Under the pieces are notes generated by a model. The model had not been told where the DNA came from. It did not search any database and saw nothing but the letters and a program-made list of their open reading frames with translations. The translations under genes were made by a program, and so were the position numbers. 20,423 nt of DNA. Origin: SKLM01 sp050049955 (GTDB lineage Bacteria; Chloroflexota; Anaerolineae; B4-G1). Position 1 is the stretch's first letter, and the number at the start of each line of letters is the position of its first letter. Shown here piece after piece: positions 14,081 through 20,423 of the stretch. The stretch is from assembly GCA_050049955.1 (NCBI GenBank), contig JASFVG010000025.1, positions 1 to 20,423 on the forward strand. Direction: 5' to 3'.

Positions 14081-14521
14081 ATGATGGATGTATGTGACAG
14101 CGGCTGCAGCGCGGCAATCTCTTTGAGACCCATCGGACACGTCAGGCGAGACCAGGCTGACGCCACGCTTAGGGGCGAGGAGCTGCGAGCGCGTCCGGCG
14201 CGCATTGTGCTCGACCCGGCGGTGAGCGACGGCCTGCTCGGCCTGGAGCCAGGCAGCCCGATCGTCGTGCTCTGCTATTTCCACCAGGCCAGCCGCGAGG
14301 TGCTTCAGGTCCACCCTAGGGGCGAGAAGGACAGCCCCCTCCGCGGCGTCTTCGCCACGCGCAGCCCCGCCCGTCCCAACCCCATCGCCGTGACCAGCGC
14401 GCGCATAAGGCGCATGGAGGGGAGTGTGCTGCACGTATTAGGGCTAGATGCGCTGGATGGCACGCCGGTGATCGACATCAAATCTCACGCCGCAGCGTTC
14501 GATACGGCCTATCCTGCCTAG
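14081..14521 (+). CDS. trmO: TrmO-like (TsaA/VirR family) tRNA t6A37 N6-methyltransferase
   Basis: The protein (about 146 residues from ATG 14081, or 148 from a TTG at 14075) carries the complete TrmO core: LRPIGHVR, IVLDPAVSDGLLGLEPGSPI, VLCYFHQA, VHPRGEKDSPLRGVFATRSPARPNPIA spread over about residues 85-111, then LDALDGTPVIDIK at the end. RSP-RPNP and the final DGTPV-DIK are family hallmarks. TrmO uses S-adenosylmethionine to methylate the N6 of t6A at position 37 of some tRNAs; it has a beta-barrel fold. E. coli TrmO has an added C-terminal domain that is missing here, as in many short archaeal and bacterial homologs, so substrate details may differ. No Shine-Dalgarno is evident, and the start is uncertain. 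It lies downstream of ahcY, which would recycle its product S-adenosylhomocysteine. Confidence 0.87.
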   Translation: MMDVCDSGCSAAISLRPIGHVRRDQADATLRGEELRARPARIVLDPAVSDGLLGLEPGSPIVVLCYFHQASREVLQVHPRGEKDSPLRGVFATRSPARPNPIAVTSARIRRMEGSVLHVLGLDALDGTPVIDIKSHAAAFDTAYPA

Positions 14522-14525
14522 AACC

Positions 14526-14583
14526 GCAGGCTGGCAACCCCGCAAAGGCATAGCCAGTACGTGTGCGGGTCTACCAGCCCTGC
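14526..14583 (+). terminator. Long imperfect hairpin between convergent trmO and the aldolase-Fae gene
   Basis: The outer stem pairs GCAGG-CTGG (14526-14534) with CCAG-CC-C-TGC (14574-14583), with one bulged C. The inner stem pairs ACCC-C-GC (14537-14543) with GCGGGT (14565-14570), also with one bulged C, for about 15 pairs in total. It begins five bases after the trmO stop. Symmetric structures like this can serve both converging transcripts. The remaining bases to 14690 show nothing else. Confidence 0.45.
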
Positions 14584-14690
14584 TCTGCCACCAGCACGAT
14601 TCTGCTATCGGCGCTGCGAGCCAACCCTCCTCGGGCTGTCACGCATTCCTAGAACGCGATCGCTCCCTGTGGCCTATCTATCTCATCAAG

Positions 14691-16160
14691 CTACGGCGCG
14701 TAGCGGAACGGGTGCCGCGCCGCTGCCTTCTCAGCGATCAGTTCCTCCACCCGCGGCCGGCCCTCCAGCGCCTTGCGGATGGCGTGGCGCGTGGCCTTGT
14801 AGTTGTTGAATGCCACCCGCCTGGCGATCGAAGCCGCTGGATGGACAAACGCGTTGACAATCAGCGCGATGTCATCCAGTATCGCCTCGGGCAGGAAGCC
14901 ATCCTCGATGCTGAGGTCAATCGCCAGTCCAACACCGGCGGCGGCCTCTTCAAACAGCCGACGCTGCTTCGCCGTGCGAATGGTCACTGTGGGCACCAGG
15001 AGTGTCCTCGGCTGCTCCTTGATCACTCGCAGATTCCGCTCTTCACCCCAGCCCTCCAATGAGCGTTCAATGGCGCGGCCCACGGGCCCTTCCTTCAGGC
15101 CGATCAGCAGATCGACGTGCGCCAGCTCCTGGAACGGAGGGCCGGCGAATCCCTCGCCGACTTTCATCGTCCAGCTATCGATCGTGCGGGGCGTGTGCGG
15201 CGTAGCAGGAACGTCGGTCAGCACCTGGTTCCCCCCCAGGTCGTAGGTGACCGGCGTCCTCTCGATCTTACCCAGGCTCTCCAGCTGCAACCGTAGCTCC
15301 TCGCGGTCTTCTCGGCGGAAGGCGCCGCCTGGCACGATGGGACGGCGTGAATCGCCGACATCGATACCCATCATGCGGAGCCCCTCCTTGCAGGCCTGGT
15401 TGGCGCCGCAGCGCACCACGATGCGCACCAGCCTTTGGATTCTCTGCTGCCTTTCCTGGGCCGTAGCCAGGTCGCCGCGCTGCGTGGCGCGATACACTTG
15501 CTGCCAGATGTCAGGGATCAGGTTGGCGCTGGCCAGTATGGCGCCATCTGCGCCGGCCCCTAGTGCCGCCTGTACCACTTCGTCATGCCCAACGAAGATC
15601 GATACCTTTCCCTTCACCTTCTCAAACAGCGCCCCCATGAACGGCAAGTCCCCGGAGGAGTCCTTGATGCCGATGGTGTTCTCAAAGGCGAGCAGCCCGC
15701 CCTCGGCCGTCCACCACTTGAAGTGAGTGCCTGCACACTGCGGGATGTTGTACATGACGATCGGCAGCCCTATCTGGTCCAGGGCCCCAAAGTGATCGTA
15801 GACCTCGTTGAACGACGGCTTGAGGAAGTAGGGCGCCACGACCAGCGCACCGCTGACGCCAGCTTCCTTGGCCCACGCCGTCAGCGCCACCGTGTCGCGT
15901 GTGGTCGTGCAGCCGGTGCCGGCCAGGACTGGCACCTGGTCGTTCACCTCGTCGAGACAGATAGCGATGACCTTCTTCCGCTCTTCGAGCCCCATGTACG
16001 AGAACTCGCCCGTCGTGCCGCAGGGCACCACCCCATCCACGTGGGGCAGCACGAACTGTAGCAAGCGTCGAAACGCCCTCTCGTCGACATCGTCGTCGGC
16101 CGTGAAGGGTGTCACCAGCGCCGGGAAGATCCCCTTGAACCAGTCTGTCTTGAATCCCAT
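14691..16160 (-). CDS. Fusion of a DapA/NAL-type class I aldolase with a formaldehyde-activating enzyme (Fae) domain; histidine retained
   Basis: Residues about 6-300 form a DapA-family barrel. GTTGE (48-52) is the pyruvate-binding loop, Y137 lies in MYNIP, and K166 in GIKDSSG is the Schiff-base lysine. The arginine that dihydrodipicolinate synthase has just after the tyrosine motif is absent (YNIPQCAG), so this is not a lysine-pathway enzyme. Residues about 332-487 match Fae: VGEGFAGPPFQELAHVDLLIG with H348, then KEGPVGRAIERSL, TVTIRTAKQRRLFEEAAAGVG, LIVNAFVHPAA and NNYKATRHAIRKALEGRP, ending ARHPF. Fae condenses formaldehyde with tetrahydromethanopterin. I infer an aldolase that releases or uses formaldehyde coupled to its capture. 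The gene lies 45 bases after its paralog on the same strand, with AGGAGAGG as ribosome site. Confidence 0.9.
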   Translation of the reverse strand: MGFKTDWFKGIFPALVTPFTADDDVDERAFRRLLQFVLPHVDGVVPCGTTGEFSYMGLEERKKVIAICLDEVNDQVPVLAGTGCTTTRDTVALTAWAKEAGVSGALVVAPYFLKPSFNEVYDHFGALDQIGLPIVMYNIPQCAGTHFKWWTAEGGLLAFENTIGIKDSSGDLPFMGALFEKVKGKVSIFVGHDEVVQAALGAGADGAILASANLIPDIWQQVYRATQRGDLATAQERQQRIQRLVRIVVRCGANQACKEGLRMMGIDVGDSRRPIVPGGAFRREDREELRLQLESLGKIERTPVTYDLGGNQVLTDVPATPHTPRTIDSWTMKVGEGFAGPPFQELAHVDLLIGLKEGPVGRAIERSLEGWGEERNLRVIKEQPRTLLVPTVTIRTAKQRRLFEEAAAGVGLAIDLSIEDGFLPEAILDDIALIVNAFVHPAASIARRVAFNNYKATRHAIRKALEGRPRVEELIAEKAAARHPFRYAP

Positions 16161-16205
16161 GAGATGTACCCTCTCCTGTAGCTTGGACTAGCTTCTCCGA
16201 CCGCT

Positions 16206-17627
16206 CTAGCAGAACGCCTGCTCAATTGCCTTCGTAGCTGCAGCATGGACGTTCTTGGCAATCCTGTTGCGATCCAGTGCGCTGGGGTGGATGGTCACCA
16301 GGGCGACCATCACGCCGTCGTTGACTGTCTCCGCCGGGATCCGCTCCTCCTCCAGCGCGTCGACTATGGCGCGCGCCAGGCCCAACTGTGCTGGCCCGTA
16401 GACCATATTTGCCTGACGTAGGTTCTTCTGTGGCAGCGTAGGCAGAAGAAGGGTGGTCGGTCGCACAGTGAGTGCTGGCTCCAAGATGGTCGTCAGTGCC
16501 TCGCGTCTGTGGAGCGGATAGGTCATCTGGAGTGCGTAGGCGTCTCCCAGCGGTGTCTCTTTGCCCCCAGCAATGAGATCGATTCCGACCTTGTTCAAGC
16601 CCTCACCCGCTACTCCGCCACCAACCAAGAGACGGTGCTCCGCGATCAGCTCCGGCGTGATCTCTAGATCGCCGAAGCGCTCACTTAGCGGTCCTGCGGG
16701 ATATTCAAAAGCCGTCGCAGTTGTTGGGACTTTGCCCAGTTTCTCCAACTCAAGTCGGATCTCGGCCCGAGTCTCGTGCAGCAGCGCACCGCCGACGTTC
16801 TTCAACGGCTTGCGCGGGGGGCCCATGTCGAGGCCCATCATCTTCAATGCGGCTTTGACCGCAACGCCGCCACCGTGGCGGCAGAAGATGCGCGACAGCT
16901 TCTGCACCCGACGCTGCGTGGCGCGTGCCTCCTCAACCTTGCCAGCCTCTACCAGTCGGATGACCGTCTGCCACACTTCGGGGTACACCTGGGCGCTGGC
17001 GAGGATCATGCCGCTCACACCGCCCGCCAGGGCCGGAAGCACCACCTCATCGTGCCCGACCATGAGGTCGATGCGGTCGCCAACGTACTCCAGCAGTTCC
17101 ATCGTGTAGGTTAGGTTGCCAGAGGAGTCCTTGAGGCCGACCACGTTCGGCACGTCGGCCAGGTCCTCCACCACCGGCCGCGGTAGGTAGCGATCCATCA
17201 CCTGTGGGATGTTGTACAGGATGATGGGGAGACTGACCGCTGTGGCAATATCGTAGAAATGCTGATAGACGCCCTTGTCGGACGGGTGCAGGAAGTAGGG
17301 CGTGACAATGAGGGCCGCCGAGGCGCCACCATCCTGGGCGTCCCGAGCCAGCGCCAGCGCTTCCCTGGTGGAGGAGGCGCCGCAGCCGGCGACGACGGGC
17401 TTTTCGCCAGCCTCCTCGACGCCGATCTCGACGAGCCGCCGCTGTTCCTCGCGGGTGAGGTACGGGAACTCGCCCGTTGTGCCGCTCGTGACGATGCCGT
17501 CCACGTTTGGCAGAGCGTGGCGGATGAGGCGCCGATAGGCTTCCTCGGTGATCTCTTCCGTCTGACTCTTGAACGGAGTGACCAGTGCTGGGAAGACTCC
17601 CCTCAGCCACGGAGCCTTGATAGGCAT
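16206..17627 (-). CDS. Second DapA/NAL aldolase-Fae fusion; Fae histidine replaced by glycine
   Basis: This 473-residue paralog is the first gene of the pair; AAGGAGG lies five bases before its ATG. The aldolase part has GTTGE (49-53), Y138 in LYNIP and K166 in GLKDSSGN; again no arginine follows the tyrosine (YNIPQVMD). The Fae-like part (about 330-470) has GEGLNKVGIDLIAGG, KETPLGDAYALQ, TILEPALTVRPTTLLLP, the NMVYGPAQLGLARAI segment that matches FGPAQ-G-A-AV of Fae, and TIHPSALDRNRI. At the position of the Fae histidine (A-H-I-D) this copy reads V-G-I-D, with G348 encoded by a plain GGA codon. The C-terminal tail after the last helix is also shorter. The Fae half may therefore bind but not catalyse, act on another aldehyde, or be a structural partner of the other fusion. 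A heteromer of the two products is plausible because Fae forms oligomers. Confidence 0.88.
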   Translation of the reverse strand: MPIKAPWLRGVFPALVTPFKSQTEEITEEAYRRLIRHALPNVDGIVTSGTTGEFPYLTREEQRRLVEIGVEEAGEKPVVAGCGASSTREALALARDAQDGGASAALIVTPYFLHPSDKGVYQHFYDIATAVSLPIILYNIPQVMDRYLPRPVVEDLADVPNVVGLKDSSGNLTYTMELLEYVGDRIDLMVGHDEVVLPALAGGVSGMILASAQVYPEVWQTVIRLVEAGKVEEARATQRRVQKLSRIFCRHGGGVAVKAALKMMGLDMGPPRKPLKNVGGALLHETRAEIRLELEKLGKVPTTATAFEYPAGPLSERFGDLEITPELIAEHRLLVGGGVAGEGLNKVGIDLIAGGKETPLGDAYALQMTYPLHRREALTTILEPALTVRPTTLLLPTLPQKNLRQANMVYGPAQLGLARAIVDALEEERIPAETVNDGVMVALVTIHPSALDRNRIAKNVHAAATKAIEQAFC

Positions 17628-18303
17628 AATGACCTCCTTGTGCTATGCTTGATATGTGCAGCGTAACCGGCCCAGGGAGTCAGAATCGCTCTCACGCTTC
17701 TGATGTTCTGTTTCACTTCACCTAACGTACTACAGAAGGAGCGAACAGGCAAACGGACCGGGGCTCGCAGACTGGGGAAGCGGTACCCTGATGCGCTGGT
17801 GACTGAGGCCAAGACATCAGTGTCAGTAGCCCCAATCCTGCTCGCCCTGGATCGTGACTTGGGGCATATGACTCCGAAGGGGGCATGAGAAGGATGGAGT
17901 CTGATTCAGGTCGAGTGCCGAGGGCGGTCTCCTTCAGCTGTGTGGCAAGACACTTTGGACTACAATGTCTCTGCGATTCTGGAATCGTAGCAGGGATTCG
18001 GGGCGGCACAAACCTGGCGGGCCGACTTGAGATCCCAGCCAGGTCATTGATCAGGCCGCGTTGTATGGACTGCCAGGAAAAGTGCGTGATGTGGGACCGG
18101 CATTGCTCTTGGCTATGCGGGCCAAACCCGGCCAGGCAGACGCGTCAGATGTCAAACAGCAGGCTGAGTTAAGATAGCGACTCTCAGAGAGGAGGCTTTG
18201 CCTATGTGGCATTTCCAGCCTGTTTCAGCCCCCAGGAACAGGTTGGAGGTCGCAGTCTCATCAAGTTCAGTTCAGTAGAAGCAGTCCTGCGGGAGGTGGA
18301 TCT
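17628..18303. other. 676-base non-coding divergent region with several hairpins
   Basis: No convincing gene lies here; short open frames on both strands look unlike proteins. The right part holds a possible -10 box TACAAT (17961-17966, poor -35). A hairpin at 17971-17993 follows (CGATT and AATCG around CTGG, with an outer CTG/CAG pair set), then another with CCTGGC (18013-18018) against GCCAGG (18038-18043). A weak TAAGAT box at 18170-18175 is followed by the small palindrome CTCTC-A-GAGAG (18181-18191). The region must carry the promoter of the minus-strand aldolase-Fae pair and that of the adenine deaminase gene. I could not fix the minus-strand promoter. A leader RNA or small RNA is possible. 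Confidence 0.5.
18215..18246 (+). promoter_or_regulatory. Stable leader hairpin upstream of adenine deaminase
   Basis: CCAGCCTGTT (18215-18224) pairs with AACAGGTTGG (18237-18246), nine Watson-Crick pairs and one G-U, with a C-rich 12-base loop. One more T-A pair extends it outward. It ends 57 bases before the GTG start. It is not a purine riboswitch, but it could be an attenuator or mRNA-stability element for the gene. Confidence 0.4.
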
Positions 18304-20019
18304 GTGGAACTTGCTCACTTTCTCAAGGTTGCACGAGGTGACCAGCCGGCTGACTTAGTGCTCTCCAATGGACGCGTGATCAATGTCTTCACCGGCGAGA
18401 TCATCGAGGCTGATGTGGCTATCGCCAACGATACCATTGTCGGGGTGGGCTCTGACTATGAAGCTGGGGAGGAGATGGATTTGGGCGGACGGTATGTCTG
18501 CCCAGGTCTGATTGACTCTCACGTGCATATCGAGTCCTCCATGCTGACGCCGCCCCAGTTTGCCCGTGCCGTCGTGCCGCGCGGGACAACGACCGCTGTT
18601 ACCGATCCCCACGAAATCGCCAATGTCGCTGGGGCTGTTGGCGTGCAGTATATGTTGGATGTCTCGGAAGGGCTGCCACTCTCCGTCTATGTCAATCTTC
18701 CGTCCTGTGTCCCGGCGACCGATATGGGCACTGCTGGGGCAGATCTTAGCGCCGACGACCTAGTCGCCTTGGCTGACCTGGACCGCGTTATCGGGCTTGC
18801 CGAGTTCATGAATGTGCCAGGCGTCGTCATGGGGCTGCCGGGCGTGCTGGAGAAGCTGCTCGCTTTCAAGGGCCGCGTGATTGATGGCCATGCACCCGCG
18901 GTGAGCGGCAAGTGGCTCCAAGCGTATGTCGGCGCCGGCCCGGGTTCCGATCACGAGTGTTTGGCCGAGGACGAGATGCTGGAGAAGCTCAGGCTAGGGA
19001 TGTACGTTTTCATCCGCGAGTCGACCGCGACTAAGAATCTGCGCGCGCTTGTGCCGGCGGTCACCCCGGAGAACAGCCGTCGCTGTGCTCTCGGCACCGA
19101 TGATCGCCACCCGGCGGATCTGCTCGACGAGGGCCACCTAGATCACTTGATGCGCATGGCCATCACTGAGGGGCTCGATCCTATCACTGTCATTCAAATG
19201 GCAACACTGAACGCCGCAGAGTGGTTCCGCCTGCACGACCGGGGGGCTATTGCACCAGGCAGGAGGGCTGACCTTGTTGTCTTCTCCGACTTGAAAGACT
19301 TCCAGGTGGAGATGGTCTACTCCGGCGGGGCGTTAGTGGCACAGGATGGTCTGCCGACTGGTGAATGGTCCGTGCCTGCCATTGATGACGCTCATCTGCG
19401 CGATAGCGTGCGCGTGGATTGGGAGCGGCTCGACTTCACGATAGAGGCCCGCGCGGGGAGCATACGTGTCATAGGCGTCGTGCCCGATCAGGCTGTCACC
19501 GAACATCTGGTCGAACCGGCGAACGTAGTCGGAGGGATGGCGACGGCCGTCCCAGAGCGGGACTTGATCAAGATGGCGGTGATTGAACGTCACAATCAGA
19601 CCGGGCGAGTGGGATTGGGATTTGTGCGCGGGTTGGGACTCAAGCACGGTGCATTGGCCGGGAGCGTCGGCCACGATGCCCACAATCTGACGATTGCCGG
19701 CTGCGACGATGTCTCGATGATGACTGCTGCCCGCGCTGTGGGCGAGTTGGGTGGGGGACTGGTCGCCGCTGCGGGAGAGGAGGTCTTGGGCTCCGTACCA
19801 CTACCGATCGCAGGCCTGATGTCCGATCAGCCTGTGGAGACCGTGCGCCGGCAGATGGATCGTCTGGTGGCGATCGCAAAGGATCTAGGATCCACATTGC
19901 ACGATCCCTTCATGGCCCTGGGGTTCCTGGCCTTGGAGGCCATTCCGGCGCTTAAGCTGACCGATCAGGGGTTGGTGGACGTGGAGAAGTTTGACTTTGT
20001 GCCGTTGTGGGTTGAATAG
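18304..20019 (+). CDS. ade: Adenine deaminase
   Basis: GTG 18304 is supported by GGGAGG seven bases upstream. The 571-residue protein has normal length for the bacterial Ade amidohydrolase. It shows an N-terminal beta-sandwich segment (ADLVLSNGRVINVFTGEI), then GLIDSHVHIESSM with H73 and H75 as metal ligands. PRGTTTAVTDPHEIANV and GHAPAVSGKWLQAYV follow, then ALGTDDRHPADLL with the aspartates near the active site, and a C-terminal part with GLGFVRGLGLKHGALAGSVGHDAHNL and DPFMALGFLALEAIP. The expected M-R-E-G-S-A segment reads I-R-E-S-T-A-T here, a mild variant. The enzyme hydrolyses adenine to hypoxanthine and ammonia in the cytoplasm, feeding purine salvage or breakdown. It is transcribed away from the aldolase-Fae pair, with a structured leader and a hairpin just after the stop. 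Confidence 0.95.
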   Translation: MELAHFLKVARGDQPADLVLSNGRVINVFTGEIIEADVAIANDTIVGVGSDYEAGEEMDLGGRYVCPGLIDSHVHIESSMLTPPQFARAVVPRGTTTAVTDPHEIANVAGAVGVQYMLDVSEGLPLSVYVNLPSCVPATDMGTAGADLSADDLVALADLDRVIGLAEFMNVPGVVMGLPGVLEKLLAFKGRVIDGHAPAVSGKWLQAYVGAGPGSDHECLAEDEMLEKLRLGMYVFIRESTATKNLRALVPAVTPENSRRCALGTDDRHPADLLDEGHLDHLMRMAITEGLDPITVIQMATLNAAEWFRLHDRGAIAPGRRADLVVFSDLKDFQVEMVYSGGALVAQDGLPTGEWSVPAIDDAHLRDSVRVDWERLDFTIEARAGSIRVIGVVPDQAVTEHLVEPANVVGGMATAVPERDLIKMAVIERHNQTGRVGLGFVRGLGLKHGALAGSVGHDAHNLTIAGCDDVSMMTAARAVGELGGGLVAAAGEEVLGSVPLPIAGLMSDQPVETVRRQMDRLVAIAKDLGSTLHDPFMALGFLALEAIPALKLTDQGLVDVEKFDFVPLWVE

Positions 20020-20020
20020 A

Positions 20021-20051
20021 GGCCTGAAAGGTCTGAAAGACCTGTCTGGCC
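20021..20051 (+). terminator. Hairpin directly after the adenine deaminase stop
   Basis: AGGTCT (20029-20034) and AGACCT (20038-20043) pair around a GAA loop, and GGCC (20021-20024) can pair with GGCC (20048-20051) outside a four-by-four internal loop. It starts two bases after the stop and has no T-run. Confidence 0.5.
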
Positions 20052-20353
20052 AACCCACCGATCAGTGTGCTCTGAATGCTCCGCGGCGGCGGTGGCAGGC
20101 CAGTTTCCGGGCCAGTCACACGATGACTTCATCGTCGGGCGGGAGTTTCGTCTCGGTGGTTTGTCCGTCTGGCTACCGCAAGAAGAGCAGCACCCGATGG
20201 ATCGGGAACGAACAAATCGACTTGCCGCTATCGTGACCACGGCGCTCTACGTGACGAATACACTCCCTCTCCATCTTCAGATTCTTGGGCCGGCCTTAGT
20301 CTGGGGACTGCCTCGCCTCGCCCCCATCTCTCGCGGCAATACCTCTAGGCTAT
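20052..20353. other. Intergenic stretch without recognisable gene
   Basis: Short frames exist on both strands, for example one running 20065-20379 on the plus strand, but none shows domain-like sequence, a ribosome site or homology that I recognise. No tRNA or repeat is seen. Confidence 0.4.
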
Positions 20354-20423
20354 CTAGTCCCAAAGGCCCCACAACTTGAACGCCCAGCGCTGCAATATGT
20401 CCACATCAGCCTGATGTTGGTAT
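20354..20423 (-). CDS. Possible C-terminal tail of a minus-strand gene entering from the right edge
   Basis: One minus-strand frame runs from the window edge to a TAG at 20354-20356 and reads YQHQADVDILQRWAFKLWGL plus WD. The residues look protein-like (amphipathic helix rich in Trp and Leu), but 22 codons are too few to identify a family or to be sure that this frame is coding. It would converge with adenine deaminase. Confidence 0.25.
   Translation of the reverse strand, partial: YQHQADVDILQRWAFKLWGLWD

Noticed and set aside
14691..17627. Dihydrodipicolinate synthase (lysine pathway) as the function of the two aldolase genes
   Set aside because: The acceptor-binding arginine is missing in both, both carry Fae extensions, and no lysine-pathway genes are nearby.
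17961..17966. TACAAT as a firm promoter
   Set aside because: The -35 position has no acceptable match at 16-18 bases, so it is mentioned only as a possibility within the intergenic entry.
17885..18172. A 95-codon cysteine-containing open frame in the divergent region
   Set aside because: No ribosome site, no family resemblance, and it overlaps hairpins; the composition looks non-coding. A frame on the opposite strand is no better.

Overview
The window is about 20.4 kb of GC-rich bacterial or archaeal-like DNA with tightly packed genes, GTG starts and one apparently leaderless operon. No marker fixes the taxon. The mix of an MttB-family methyltransferase, YgeW-like carbamoyltransferases with carbamate kinase, adenine deaminase and Fae-type domains suggests an anaerobic, amino-acid/purine/C1-using bacterium. 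Chloroflexota is my guess, at low confidence. I see no RNA gene, CRISPR array, insertion sequence or phage gene.

Layout. (1) 1-2255, minus strand: the N-terminal 154 residues of an MttB-family methyltransferase (cut by the window edge), the tRNA CCA-adding enzyme, and a small DUF5678-like protein whose frame overlaps the cca start. Their promoter places the +1 almost on the ATG. (2) 2414-11587, plus strand: a strong promoter with a palindromic operator, a GntR/UTRA regulator, a YgeW-like knotted carbamoyltransferase, a NYN-nuclease/LOTUS-like protein, a second divergent carbamoyltransferase, carbamate kinase, a threonine-synthase-like PLP enzyme, a metallo-beta-lactamase-fold hydrolase and an unusual 489-residue PLP fold-type-II enzyme. 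(3) 11685-14521, plus strand: a UbiA/CtaB-type prenyltransferase, S-adenosylhomocysteine hydrolase and a TrmO-like tRNA methyltransferase. (4) 14691-17627, minus strand: two tandem genes, each encoding a DapA-type class I aldolase fused to a formaldehyde-activating-enzyme (Fae) domain. (5) 17628-18303: a structured non-coding divergent region. (6) 18304-20019: adenine deaminase, followed by a mostly empty right edge.

How the genes may work together. The regulator-led operon looks like a catabolic pathway for a ureido (N-carbamoyl) compound. Carbamoyltransferases run in the phosphorolytic direction would release carbamoyl phosphate, carbamate kinase would turn it into ATP, and the PLP enzymes would deaminate or eliminate on the remaining amino acid. 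Adenine deaminase nearby fits the known link of YgeW-type clusters with purine breakdown.

The most striking part is the pair of DapA-Fae fusions. The aldolase half keeps the Schiff-base lysine but has lost the arginine that dihydrodipicolinate synthase uses for its aldehyde substrate. The Fae half of one copy keeps the family histidine, while the other copy has glycine there. By analogy with the known archaeal Fae-Hps fusions, I infer an aldolase that makes or consumes formaldehyde (for example pyruvate plus formaldehyde and 2-keto-4-hydroxybutyrate), coupled to a C1-carrier-binding domain. To my knowledge this fusion is not described, but I could not search.
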